Below are positions 33,808 to 42,850 of a stretch of 64,000 nucleotides of DNA, in pieces (the first letter of the stretch is position 1; each line of letters starts with the position of its first letter). The notes beneath the pieces are model-generated. The model was not told where the DNA came from. It saw only the letters and a program-made list of their open reading frames with translations, and did no database searches. The stretch spans positions 3,224,001 to 3,288,000 of the forward strand of contig NZ_LR215979.1 of assembly GCF_900683735.1 (NCBI RefSeq), written 5' to 3'. A program made the position numbers and the translations under genes. Origin of the DNA: Fusobacterium ulcerans ATCC 49185. GTDB lineage: Bacteria > Fusobacteriota > Fusobacteriia > Fusobacteriales > Fusobacteriaceae.

Positions 33808-35133
33808 CTATTTTAAAGTTGGTTTTGTCCAATCTGTTTCTTTTGTATTTTCGAAGTTTGTATATACATCTTCACCTTTTTCTATTTTTTCTTTTTTTCT
33901 TTCTTCCATGATTTCTACTAGACCTTGCACTCTTGTTTTATATTGCTCAGTTGAGAAGTTTCTTTCATCTGCCTGATCACCATCAAAATTTACTACTGGA
34001 ATTCCTAAATCTTCTCTCCATCTTCTTTCAATTTCTGGCATAGCTCCACTCCATGGCTTACAACTACGATTATAGTTTACTAAAGCTCCGCTGATACCAT
34101 TTTCTTTTGCCATAGTTTCTCTCCATTCTACCCCTGTTTCAATACATACAGAGCAAGGAGCTTTACAATAAGCTGCTGCCATTTCTCTTACATTATTATA
34201 TCTAAATCCAAATGCTGGAGCATATACAACTGCTGTTACATTTACTCCATTGTCTTTCAATGGTTCATATAGATGTCTAAGTCCTGGCCAACAAGGGATT
34301 CCTTCAAATAAAATTCTATGTTCTTCTGGATATTCCCAAGTTGAAGTTCCTTCTTTTATAGATTGTTCAAATTCTTGTGCCAGCAATTCAAATCCTATAG
34401 CTGCCTCTTCTTCACATCTTGCTGCTACAATGTCTGCCATATGGTTAAACAGATCAAATCCACTCAAAGGAGATGGTTTATAACTCATGTAAGAACATGA
34501 TTTTAGCCATGCTGCTGCAGTTCTGTTAGCTCTTGTACAAGCAGCTTCAAATTTCTCTTCATTAAATTTCTTTCCAGTTAATTCTTCCAATTGTTTGATT
34601 GCATAATTAAATTGTCCAATCAAATAATCCACTTTTTCTTCTGGTACATCTACTGTATTTGAAAATGGAATATCAATCATAATTAAAGGAATATTATGCA
34701 TTCTTGCAATATTTTCATACCATTTTGTCATCATATTACAAATATTATTGCAGCAAAGCAAAAAATCAGGTTGTGGCATTCTTCTTGCATCTGTTGGTTC
34801 TCCAGCTGCATAAGCTAAACTTATTCTTGCATAACCACAAATATCATTATCATATCCCATATCTTCTGCTGCCTGACATAATCTTAATCCATCTTTTTTT
34901 GCTGCTGTAGATGCTGCATGATTTTCAGGATAAACAACATTTAAATCAAATGCTTTTGCTAATTCAATTGGAAATTTAGAAGAGCTCCACCCTACTAATT
35001 CCCCTCTTCTCTTAGCTTCCCAAGCTTCTGCATATACTTTATCTACTACTTTTCTTAAAATAGCAGCAGCAGGTTTATGTCCATCAATTGCTCTTGGTTT
35101 TTTATTAGGTAATTTTTCCATTTTTCCAGCCAT
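33808..35133 (-). CDS. hgdA: (R)-2-hydroxyglutaryl-CoA dehydratase, alpha subunit
   Basis: A 441-aa subunit of the same dehydratase. It begins with PAAAILRKVVDKVYAEAWEA and has VGWSSSKFPIELAKAF; cysteine-bearing stretches such as LCCNNICNMM, SVCIETGVEW and NYNRSCKPWSGA can hold the [4Fe-4S] cluster. Length is close to the known A. fermentans subunit. It lies 74 bp after hgdC, with a hairpin in the gap (35173-35197). Confidence 0.93.
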   Translation of the reverse strand: MAGKMEKLPNKKPRAIDGHKPAAAILRKVVDKVYAEAWEAKRRGELVGWSSSKFPIELAKAFDLNVVYPENHAASTAAKKDGLRLCQAAEDMGYDNDICGYARISLAYAAGEPTDARRMPQPDFLLCCNNICNMMTKWYENIARMHNIPLIMIDIPFSNTVDVPEEKVDYLIGQFNYAIKQLEELTGKKFNEEKFEAACTRANRTAAAWLKSCSYMSYKPSPLSGFDLFNHMADIVAARCEEEAAIGFELLAQEFEQSIKEGTSTWEYPEEHRILFEGIPCWPGLRHLYEPLKDNGVNVTAVVYAPAFGFRYNNVREMAAAYCKAPCSVCIETGVEWRETMAKENGISGALVNYNRSCKPWSGAMPEIERRWREDLGIPVVNFDGDQADERNFSTEQYKTRVQGLVEIMEERKKEKIEKGEDVYTNFENTKETDWTKPTLK

Positions 35134-35172
35134 TTCAGTTTCCTCCTACTTCTTTTTTTATAAATGAAAGAA

Positions 35173-35197
35173 CCTGCTCGTGAAATACGAGCAAGGT
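35173..35197 (-). other. Intra-operon hairpin between hgdC and hgdA
   Basis: A stem TGCTCGT / ACGAGCA with a 5-nt loop, extended by partly paired flanks (ACCT/AGGT), followed on the minus strand by TTCTTTCATTT. It may be a partial terminator or an RNA-processing site that sets different amounts of activator and dehydratase; only the structure is seen. Confidence 0.55.
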
Positions 35198-35207
35198 CCA
35201 CCTCATA

Positions 35208-36008
35208 TTATTTATTTTTTTCTGCATTTAAACATTTTTGATAAGCAAAAAGTGCTGCTCCTATTGCTCCATTTAATTGGCAGTATTCACTTGTATAGAT
35301 TTTAAAGCCAATATTCTTTTCAAGAGCTCTTATCATTCCATGATTCAATGCTACTCCACCAGTCATAACAACTTGATCTTTGATTCCTACACGTTTTGCT
35401 AAACTTCCTACTCTGCTTGCAATAGATGTATGGATTCCTTTTACTATATCTTCAAATTTTGTTCCTTTTGCTAATTGAGAAATGACTTCTGATTCTGCAA
35501 ATACAGTACAAGTAGAACTAATTATAACATCCTCTTTAGACTTTTCATCAAGAGTTTCTAAATCAGATAAACTGACTTCTAAAACTTTAGCAATGACATC
35601 TAAAAACCTTCCTGTTCCTGCTGCACATTTATCATTCATAACAAAATTTTCCAGTATTCCATTACTTCCAACACTTAATGCTTTTGAGTCTTGTCCTCCA
35701 ATATCAATAATTGTCCTTACCTTAGGGAAAAGAAAGTAGGCACCCTTTGCATGACAAGATAATTCTGACATTTGCAATGGCACTTCTTCCAATGAGTTTC
35801 TTCCATAACCAGTAGCTACAGCACAATCTAACTCATCAATTGAAGAAAATCCTGCCATTTCTAATACCTCTTTAATAGCCCGAGCAGGTCCACTTGTCCC
35901 TGTTCCAACTGCAATTACAGATTGCGAAATAATTTCTTTTCCATCTTTTAAAATAATAGCCTTTGATGTAGTTGATCCCACATCAACTCCCATTGTAAAT
36001 TTACTCAT
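35208..36008 (-). CDS. hgdC: 2-hydroxyglutaryl-CoA dehydratase activator (archerase, component A)
   Basis: A 266-aa ASKHA-fold ATPase that injects an electron into the dehydratase. Nucleotide motifs are [13 protein letters not shown] and [24 protein letters not shown] is the adenosine motif. Cys128 (NDKCAAGTG) and Cys167 ([12 protein letters not shown]) match the cysteines that hold the intersubunit [4Fe-4S] cluster in the known activator. The gene lies between gltS and hgdA. Confidence 0.94.
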   Translation of the reverse strand: MSKFTMGVDVGSTTSKAIILKDGKEIISQSVIAVGTGTSGPARAIKEVLEMAGFSSIDELDCAVATGYGRNSLEEVPLQMSELSCHAKGAYFLFPKVRTIIDIGGQDSKALSVGSNGILENFVMNDKCAAGTGRFLDVIAKVLEVSLSDLETLDEKSKEDVIISSTCTVFAESEVISQLAKGTKFEDIVKGIHTSIASRVGSLAKRVGIKDQVVMTGGVALNHGMIRALEKNIGFKIYTSEYCQLNGAIGAALFAYQKCLNAEKNK

Positions 36009-36036
36009 TTTATGCTCCCTTTTTTCTTTGTAACTA

Positions 36037-37266
36037 CTATCCTATTCCAAGCATAGCCTTTGCAATATTTAAGAATTTAGTAATAATAATTGCATTGGAA
36101 ATATTACTTATAAATCCTCCAATTACTGGAACAACAAAGAAGGCTAGTTTAGAGTATCGATACTTTTTACAAACAGTCTGCATTGTAGTCATAGAAACAG
36201 GAACAGCTCCTAATCCGAATCCTGTATGTCCTACTGCCATAACTGCTGCATCATAGTTTCTTCCTAACAAGTTGAAAGTTAGGAAATAACAGAAGAATAT
36301 AATAAAGATTACTTGAACAAATAATAGTATAATTAGAGCAAATCCTAATCCAGATAATTGCCATAATTTCATTGAAATAATAGACATTGAAACAAATAAT
36401 CCCAATGAGAATTCTCCAACTGTATCAATTGCCTCATACAACACTTCATGGTTTCCAGCTTTTTTATCATAAAATAATCTAATTAAAATTCCACCTAACA
36501 TACAGCTTACATGAATTGGAAAACTGATTCCAAATTTTTTCAAAACCAGAGTTGATACTTGCCCAATTCCTAAAGCAATACACATTAAAAACATTGCATT
36601 AACAACACTGTTTTTATCAATTGGCTGTGTAGGAGCTGCTTCTCCTAATTCTGAAGTATCATCCTTCCCATCTAAAGCTGGATCTTCCAGCTTATGTCTT
36701 TTAATTATAAAGTTTCCAAAAGGTCCTCCTAAAATACATCCTGAAATCAAGCCAAATGTTGCAGCCGCAATAGCTACTTCCATTGCTGCACTTGCTCCAG
36801 CTTCCACTGCAATTGGAGCAAAAGCTGCTGCATTTCCATGACCTCCTGTCATAGGAATACTTCCTGTCATCATTGAAATTAATGGATTTACTCCCAATAA
36901 ATTACCAACAAACAGTGCTAAAGCATTCTGACATGCTGCTAAAACTGCTGCTAAAATAGCAAAAATGACAACTAGTTTTCCACCTTTCTTCAATAAAGAT
37001 AAACTGGCTGCTGCCCCACTTGCAGCAAAGAAAATACAATAGAATAATGAATTTACTGCTTTAAATTCAAAAGTTAACTCTGCTACATTAGAATAATATA
37101 AAATCAAGGAAATTGCTGCAAATATTGTTCCTCCAACTACAGACGCTGGTAGACAATACTTCTTTAAGACAGGAAACACTTTTCTAAGAAAATTTCCTAA
37201 GTAAATTGCTAAAACTGCTAAAGCCAATGTTTCAAACATGCCTAGTTGTAACGCCATTCTTTCCAT
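36037..37266 (-). CDS. gltS: Sodium/glutamate symporter
   Basis: A 409-aa inner-membrane carrier with 10-12 helices in two inverted repeats. The glycine-rich re-entrant loops are [17 protein letters not shown] (first half) and [12 protein letters not shown] (second half), the GltS signature. The operon context fits import of the fermented substrate, driven by the Na+ gradient that the decarboxylase pump makes. It lies 18 bp after gcdA and 28 bp before hgdC. The start has GGGGGAATC. Confidence 0.93.
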   Translation of the reverse strand: MERMALQLGMFETLALAVLAIYLGNFLRKVFPVLKKYCLPASVVGGTIFAAISLILYYSNVAELTFEFKAVNSLFYCIFFAASGAAASLSLLKKGGKLVVIFAILAAVLAACQNALALFVGNLLGVNPLISMMTGSIPMTGGHGNAAAFAPIAVEAGASAAMEVAIAAATFGLISGCILGGPFGNFIIKRHKLEDPALDGKDDTSELGEAAPTQPIDKNSVVNAMFLMCIALGIGQVSTLVLKKFGISFPIHVSCMLGGILIRLFYDKKAGNHEVLYEAIDTVGEFSLGLFVSMSIISMKLWQLSGLGFALIILLFVQVIFIIFFCYFLTFNLLGRNYDAAVMAVGHTGFGLGAVPVSMTTMQTVCKKYRYSKLAFFVVPVIGGFISNISNAIIITKFLNIAKAMLGIG

Positions 37267-37284
37267 ATGATTCCCCCATTTATT

Positions 37285-39042
37285 TTATTTTTTTGTAAAT
37301 GTATTGTATTCTCTAATGGCCCTTGGTAAAAGCATTTGATGAAAAGCACAAATTGCTTTTGGATTTTGATAAACAGAATTTACAAATGCTATCATATAAG
37401 CTCTAATATCGTATAGATTTACGATTTCATCCACCATTCCAGTTTCTGCTGAATACCTTGGAGTTGATTTTTCTTTATATTCATTAATTAGTTTGTTCAT
37501 TTTTTCAATAGTTGCAGTTAAATCTTTTCCCTCTTTTTTATCTTTTACTAATCTTCTTGAATACATTGCAGTTGCTGCTGTTTCTCCATTCATTACATTA
37601 ATTTCAGTTGCTGCAGTTCCTAATGAGAAAGCATTAGTCGAATTTCCTTGAGGTCCTCCTAATACATAGTGAGCTGCTGCAGTTCCTTTTCTCAATGTAA
37701 CTTCCATTTGAGGAACTTTCGAATTTTGGATTGAATAAATCAAAGATTGTCCTAATCCTAGTAATTCAGCTTTTTCTGCTTCATTTCCTACATCTATTCC
37801 TGTAGTATCCTGTACCCAAATAATTGGTAATTTATCTCTTGAACAAAGAGTTACAAACTCATTCATTTTTATAAGACCTTGTCTGTATAATTTCCCACCA
37901 ATTCCAATTCCATTTTCTTTATATTCAGGATATTTCATCAACAATCCTTGGAAATTTGCAACAATCCCTACTAAAAGTCCATCTATTTTAGCAAGTCCAG
38001 TTACAATTTCAGGTCCATATCCTTTTTTATATTCACTAAATTCACTATTATCCACTAGTCTTCCAATAACATCATAAATGTTGTATATTTTCTTTTGATT
38101 CATTGGAATAATAGAATATAAATCATTTGGATCTAATGCAGGTTCTGCTGGTTCGTCTACTCTAAAGAATTCTAAATCATATGCTGGTAAGCAATCAATA
38201 TAATTTTTGATTCCTTCTAATACACCAACTTCATCACAATATACTTCTCTGAAAAATCCAGTTTCATCATAATGAATAGATACTGTTCCTGGAACCTCTG
38301 CTCCTTTTGCTTTTTCAGTTGCTTCTATGATTTGTTCTGCTCCCTCTTGATCAATATATCCTTTAGGATTCATTCCCCCAACAATTCCAGCTCCTCCTAC
38401 TGCCATATTTGCATCTTCGTGAGCAATCAAGATAGTTGGACTGATACTATGGTATCCCCCACCAGCTGGATTTGTTCCATAAATTCCTACAATAACTGGA
38501 ATTCCTAATTGCTGTAATTCTGCATTTCTATAGAAAGGAGTTCCTCCCCCTCTTCTGTTTGCATATACTTTTTCCTGCTCGTCTAATTTTACTCCACTGC
38601 AGTTTAAAATATATACTAAAGGAATTCCTAAACATTTTGCAGTATCAGAAGCTCTTAATAAATTTTCTGCTTGCCCTGGAACCCAAGCTCCAACAATTTT
38701 TTTATTATCAGAGGCAACTACTACTACCCATTTTCCATTTATTCTTGCCAATCCTTTTACAATTCCTGTTCCAGTTGCAAATTCTTGTGGATTGTAAAGG
38801 CTGTTTAATGGACACCAAGTTCCCTCATCAATTAATTCTGCTATTCTTTCTAAAGCCGTCATTTGTCCTTTTTCAGCAATTTTTTCATCAGGAGTTCCTG
38901 CATCATGCATCTCATCTATCAATTTACTTATTTCTTCTTCTACATCTTTTACTAACTTTTCATTTTCTTCATCAATTTTTGTTAATTCTTTTCCAATTTG
39001 TTCCATATTCTGGAAATAATTAGGCATTGAGTAATTTCCCAT
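37285..39042 (-). CDS. gcdA: Glutaconyl-CoA decarboxylase, alpha subunit (carboxyltransferase)
   Basis: A 585-aa biotin-dependent carboxyltransferase that moves CO2 from glutaconyl-CoA to biotin on GcdC. Two crotonase-like halves: the N-terminal half with GGGGTPFYRNAELQQLGIP and GGYHSISPT, the C-terminal half with WVQDTTGIDVGNEAE and GTAAAHYVLGGPQG. Length matches the A. fermentans enzyme closely. Here it lies between gctB and gltS. Cytoplasmic, membrane-associated through the GcdB/GcdD parts. Confidence 0.94.
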   Translation of the reverse strand: MGNYSMPNYFQNMEQIGKELTKIDEENEKLVKDVEEEISKLIDEMHDAGTPDEKIAEKGQMTALERIAELIDEGTWCPLNSLYNPQEFATGTGIVKGLARINGKWVVVVASDNKKIVGAWVPGQAENLLRASDTAKCLGIPLVYILNCSGVKLDEQEKVYANRRGGGTPFYRNAELQQLGIPVIVGIYGTNPAGGGYHSISPTILIAHEDANMAVGGAGIVGGMNPKGYIDQEGAEQIIEATEKAKGAEVPGTVSIHYDETGFFREVYCDEVGVLEGIKNYIDCLPAYDLEFFRVDEPAEPALDPNDLYSIIPMNQKKIYNIYDVIGRLVDNSEFSEYKKGYGPEIVTGLAKIDGLLVGIVANFQGLLMKYPEYKENGIGIGGKLYRQGLIKMNEFVTLCSRDKLPIIWVQDTTGIDVGNEAEKAELLGLGQSLIYSIQNSKVPQMEVTLRKGTAAAHYVLGGPQGNSTNAFSLGTAATEINVMNGETAATAMYSRRLVKDKKEGKDLTATIEKMNKLINEYKEKSTPRYSAETGMVDEIVNLYDIRAYMIAFVNSVYQNPKAICAFHQMLLPRAIREYNTFTKK

Positions 39043-39066
39043 ATATTATTCTCCTTTCATCTCTTT

Positions 39067-39864
39067 TTATTCTGCTACTGGCACTTTAATAAATGCTTGC
39101 CCTGGATCAATTTCTTCTCTAATCATTTTAATAACTTCTTCACTTGGTGCTTCTAATAAAACAGCTCTTGAAGTATCAATTTCAAATCCAGTATTTTCAA
39201 TAATCTCCTCAATAGATGAAGTTGGATAGTATCCAGCTAGATACATTCTTTTAGTTTCCTCGTCAAACCTCAATACTCCTCTGTCAGTTACAACAGCAAC
39301 TGGACCTCTATTTCCAGTAAGTCCTAACTTCTCTCTTCCTCCTGGTCCATCTCCCCATCCTACACTTGTTATATAATCAACTTTATCCATAAATCTTCTT
39401 TTTTCATGCTGCATCATAATTACAGTGTTAGAATATGTTGCAATTGCATTTGCTCCTCCTGATCCTGTAAATCTTGTTTTTGGACGATAATAATCTCCAA
39501 TGCAAGTTGAATTTACATTTCCATAAGGATCAATTTGTGCTCCTCCAATGAAAGCAATCATTCTGTCATTTCCATTTAATAATTCATTTGCTTCAAATCC
39601 AATAAAACGAATATTTGGCCATTGAACTCCACAGTGAGCCATTAATCTATTATCCCCAACGCTTCTAGGTACTTCAATTGGACTGCAGTCCATAAGTCCA
39701 CTTTCCACAATTAGTTTACAATTTGGAGCAAAGATTCTTTTTGCTAAAGAGGCTCCAATCAATGGAAGTCCTGTTCCTACAATTACAATCTGTCCATCTG
39801 TGATTTCTTTTGCAATAGTAATTGCTTGCATTTCTTTATTGGTATAATTTTTATAATTTACCAT
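39067..39864 (-). CDS. gctB: Glutaconate CoA-transferase, subunit B
   Basis: A 265-aa class I CoA-transferase subunit. The catalytic glutamate is Glu54 in LIVESGLMDCSP, the same position as in A. fermentans GctB. Other motifs: GTGLPLIGASLAKR and GGAQIDPYGNVN. The enzyme moves CoA from acetyl-CoA or glutaconyl-CoA to (R)-2-hydroxyglutarate. It starts one base after the gctA stop, so the subunits are translated together. Confidence 0.94.
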   Translation of the reverse strand: MVNYKNYTNKEMQAITIAKEITDGQIVIVGTGLPLIGASLAKRIFAPNCKLIVESGLMDCSPIEVPRSVGDNRLMAHCGVQWPNIRFIGFEANELLNGNDRMIAFIGGAQIDPYGNVNSTCIGDYYRPKTRFTGSGGANAIATYSNTVIMMQHEKRRFMDKVDYITSVGWGDGPGGREKLGLTGNRGPVAVVTDRGVLRFDEETKRMYLAGYYPTSSIEEIIENTGFEIDTSRAVLLEAPSEEVIKMIREEIDPGQAFIKVPVAE

Positions 39865-39865
39865 C

Positions 39866-40831
39866 TTATTTTGCCTCCTTTACTAGTTTTGCAGCATATC
39901 CGAATCCTGGTACTACTCTCAATTTTGTTAATCTGCTCGCTCCTAGTTTATCAATATATTCATCATTATTCTTGATGTCATATACCCATTCTTGTAAAAA
40001 GGCTTTAAAGTCTTCTTCTGTTTTTGTTACTGTGTCATACATCTTGAAAAAATTAGCATCATAGTCATAGTAATTATAACATTGAGAAGGATGTGCCCCA
40101 AATGGTACATGAACTACTGCGTCTACACAGAATTGAGGAATAGAGTTTTTACTTGGCTCTTTTCTAATCTCCTCTTCTGTTACTAATTCTTCACAAGTTA
40201 CAATACATCTTTTTGCTGCAATTGCAATATCAATATCATGGAATTCATCTCCTTCAATAGAACAAGTTCCATTTATTGAAGCTTTTTGCACATGAATAAC
40301 TGCTACATCCAACCTAGGTACTGGTACTGCTATTACCTTTTCTCCTGGAACCAAAGGATTTTCTATTTCTACTAATTTATCATTTGGCAGTTTTGGATCT
40401 TTTTCTCTTACTTCTTTACTAATTCCCCATTTGTTTACTATATCTGATCCTTGCATTAATTTTACTGGTAAAAATGGTAACCCTAATGATGAAGCATGAA
40501 GCATATACATAACAACATCTTGAGAATAGTCTTCTAAATTCATTTTCCCAACTTTTTCTACTTCATGTCTAAATCTTCTGCATACATTTGTGTATCCTGA
40601 GTTTGCGATATAACAGTTGATAAAGTTTTTTACTCTACCTTCTCCAATCAACATATCCCAATCTCCACCTGCTGGTCCAGAATATCCTGTAAAATCTCCT
40701 AATCCTTGTCTTAAAATTTCATACACTGCTGCATATGGTTTTCTATTAGTTGTAAAACCACCAATACAAATACTGTCCCCTGATTTTACATAAGTTTTGA
40801 CTGCATCATGCAATGACATTACTTTACTCAC
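39866..40831 (-). CDS. gctA: Glutaconate CoA-transferase, subunit A
   Basis: A 321-aa subunit with the family's N-terminal KSGDSICIGGFTTNRKPYA and the glycine-rich YSGPAGGDWDMLIGEG. The start is GTG at 40831, with GGAGGAG six bases upstream; an ATG five codons in has no site. It lies after gcdB with a 71-bp gap that may hold a secondary promoter. Together with GctB it forms the heterooctameric CoA-transferase of glutamate fermentation. Confidence 0.94.
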   Translation of the reverse strand: MSKVMSLHDAVKTYVKSGDSICIGGFTTNRKPYAAVYEILRQGLGDFTGYSGPAGGDWDMLIGEGRVKNFINCYIANSGYTNVCRRFRHEVEKVGKMNLEDYSQDVVMYMLHASSLGLPFLPVKLMQGSDIVNKWGISKEVREKDPKLPNDKLVEIENPLVPGEKVIAVPVPRLDVAVIHVQKASINGTCSIEGDEFHDIDIAIAAKRCIVTCEELVTEEEIRKEPSKNSIPQFCVDAVVHVPFGAHPSQCYNYYDYDANFFKMYDTVTKTEEDFKAFLQEWVYDIKNNDEYIDKLGASRLTKLRVVPGFGYAAKLVKEAK

Positions 40832-40902
40832 AGTAATCTCCTCCTAAATTTTTTTATCAATAATTTTCACTGTGTTATATATAGACTAAAATTTTTTTAA
40901 TA

Positions 40903-42045
40903 TTATTTTCCAAAAATCAGCATAAAATATCCTGCTGCTACTGCAGAACCGATAACTCCTGCAACATTTGGTCCCATAGCATGCATCAATAAGAAGTTTG
41001 TTGGATTTTCAGAAGATCCAACTGTTTGAGACACTCTGGCAGCCATTGGTACTGCAGATACTCCTGCTGAACCAATTAATGGATTGATTTTTCCACCTGT
41101 TATCAGATAAAGAACTTTTCCAAGTAAAACTCCTCCAACTGTTGACATACAGAAAGCAAATAATCCCATACAGATAATTGCAATTGTTTCCAAACGTAAG
41201 AATAATTCTCCATTTGCTGTTGCTCCTACTGTAACTCCCAACATAATTGTTACTATATTAATTAATGCATTTTGAGCAGTATCTGAAAGTCTTTGAACAA
41301 CTCCAGATTCTTTAAAAATATTCCCTAACATTAGCATACCTAGTAAAGGAGCTACAGAAGGTAATAATAAAGATGTAAATAAAACTGTTCCAATTGGGAA
41401 AACAATTTTTTCTATCTTACTGATTTTTCTTAATTGTTTCATTTTTACAGCTCTTTCTTTTTTTGTTGTCAAAAGCTTCATAATAGGCGGCTGTATTAAA
41501 GGAATAAGCGCCATATAAGAATATGCTGCCACTGCAATTGGCGCTAACAATTCTGGTGCCAAGTTATTTGCCAAATAGATAGAAGTTGGTCCATCGGCTC
41601 CTCCAATGATTGCAATTGCTGCTGATTGCTTTGCAGAAAAGAAAGGCAGAGCATTTGCAGCCATAAAAGTTATATAAATTCCAAATTGTGCTGCTGCTCC
41701 CAGCAAGAGACTAATTGGATTTGCAATCAATGGTCCAAAATCTGTCATTGCTCCGATTCCCATGAAAATCAAACAAGGGAATAGATTACTCTTAATTCCA
41801 TTATAAATAATTCGTAAAACCCCAGATGCATACCAAGGATCTGCTTCATTCATCAAACCAGCTAAAGGCAGGTTAGTCAAGAAAACTCCAAAGGCAATTG
41901 GCAACAATAGCAGAGGTTCAAATTGTTTTACAATGGCTAAATAAATTAAAACAAATGATATGAGAAACATTACTAGATTTTGCCATGTTAATGCAACAAA
42001 TCCAGATTTTGCCATCATAATTTCTAAAATTTTAACAAACTCCAT
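40903..42045 (-). CDS. gcdB: Glutaconyl-CoA decarboxylase, beta subunit (Na+ pump)
   Basis: A 380-aa integral membrane protein of the OadB/MmdB/GcdB family. It decarboxylates carboxybiotin and exports Na+. Key motif: [19 protein letters not shown], with the conserved Asp that binds Na+; further family stretches are [14 protein letters not shown] and [14 protein letters not shown]. It lies 14 bp after gcdC. Na+ pumped here can drive GltS uptake. Confidence 0.94.
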   Translation of the reverse strand: MEFVKILEIMMAKSGFVALTWQNLVMFLISFVLIYLAIVKQFEPLLLLPIAFGVFLTNLPLAGLMNEADPWYASGVLRIIYNGIKSNLFPCLIFMGIGAMTDFGPLIANPISLLLGAAAQFGIYITFMAANALPFFSAKQSAAIAIIGGADGPTSIYLANNLAPELLAPIAVAAYSYMALIPLIQPPIMKLLTTKKERAVKMKQLRKISKIEKIVFPIGTVLFTSLLLPSVAPLLGMLMLGNIFKESGVVQRLSDTAQNALINIVTIMLGVTVGATANGELFLRLETIAIICMGLFAFCMSTVGGVLLGKVLYLITGGKINPLIGSAGVSAVPMAARVSQTVGSSENPTNFLLMHAMGPNVAGVIGSAVAAGYFMLIFGK

Positions 42046-42059
42046 TATAGCCTCCTCCG

Positions 42060-42467
42060 TTATTTAATTTCTACCAATACTGCATCAGTATCAACAGTAT
42101 CCCCTTTTTTTACTCTAATTGCAGATACTGTTCCTGTAAACTCTGATACAATTTCATTTTCCATTTTCATTGCTTCTAAAATAACAACAACTTGTCCTTC
42201 AGATATGCTGTCTCCTTCTTTTACTTTTATATCTAGGATAACTCCTGGCATAGGACTTATAACTGCACTTCCCCCTCCTGCATTTGATGCTGCTGGAGCT
42301 GCCGCTGATGGGGCTGATACTGGTGCTGCTGATACTGCTGGTTCTGTTTCTACTCTTGTTTTTACTCCTCTTTCCATTTGTTTTCTAGATAAAGATGATG
42401 ATTTTCCATCTACTCTTTCTACCTCAACTTCATATCTTTCTCCATTTACTGTCACTACATACTTCAT
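42060..42467 (-). CDS. gcdC: Glutaconyl-CoA decarboxylase, gamma subunit (biotin carrier)
   Basis: A ~135-aa biotin carrier. An N-terminal ~40 residues, an Ala/Pro-rich flexible linker ([15 protein letters not shown]), then the biotinyl domain with EAMKMENE; Lys101 from the chosen start is the biotinylation site. I choose the ATG at 42467, as the ATG six codons upstream contains the ribosome site (AAAGGAGAAGAG) itself. It is much shorter in its linker than some relatives. The biotin ligase gene is nearby (30987-31967). Confidence 0.93.
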   Translation of the reverse strand: MKYVVTVNGERYEVEVERVDGKSSSLSRKQMERGVKTRVETEPAVSAAPVSAPSAAAPAASNAGGGSAVISPMPGVILDIKVKEGDSISEGQVVVILEAMKMENEIVSEFTGTVSAIRVKKGDTVDTDAVLVEIK

Positions 42468-42498
42468 AATCTCTTCTCCTTTCATGTTTTAAGTTTTT

Positions 42499-42813
42499 TT
42501 AAATCTTTTGAATGCTTGTAATAATAAATTTATCTACTGGCTGTTTCATTTCTTCACTGATTGCAGCTGTAATTACAGCAATTTTTACATCTTCTTTATT
42601 ATCTTTCTTAGGACTTGCTGCTGGAGCTGATACTGCTGCTGTATTTTTTGTTGTATCTGCTGGTTTGATTAAATTCTTTTCCAACACTGAAATTATTCTT
42701 GATACTACCATAACGAAAATGGCTAAAAAAATCAAAGCTATAAATACAATAACCATTCCTATCAATGAGCTGAATAAGCTTTCTAGAAAACCAATGTACT
42801 CTGTTGTAATCAT
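42499..42813 (-). CDS. gcdD: Decarboxylase delta subunit (OadG/GcdD-like)
   Basis: A 104-aa protein with one N-terminal membrane helix (SLIGMVIVFIALIFLAIFVM), a charged Ala/Pro linker and a C-terminal conserved patch (EDVKIAVITAAISEE). This is the OadG-type small subunit that holds the decarboxylase together on the membrane. First of the structural genes, 37 bp after the regulator gene. The start follows GGAGGAAAGA. Confidence 0.88.
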   Translation of the reverse strand: MITTEYIGFLESLFSSLIGMVIVFIALIFLAIFVMVVSRIISVLEKNLIKPADTTKNTAAVSAPAASPKKDNKEDVKIAVITAAISEEMKQPVDKFIITSIQKI

Positions 42814-42850
42814 TTCTTTCCTCCTTATTTGTTATTTACTTAAATATTTT

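Noticed and set aside
42205-42492. Plus-strand open frame of ~95 codons rich in Ala/Asp/Thr
   Set aside because: It is the mirror of the Ala/Pro linker of the biotin carrier GcdC; no ribosome site and no family resemblance.
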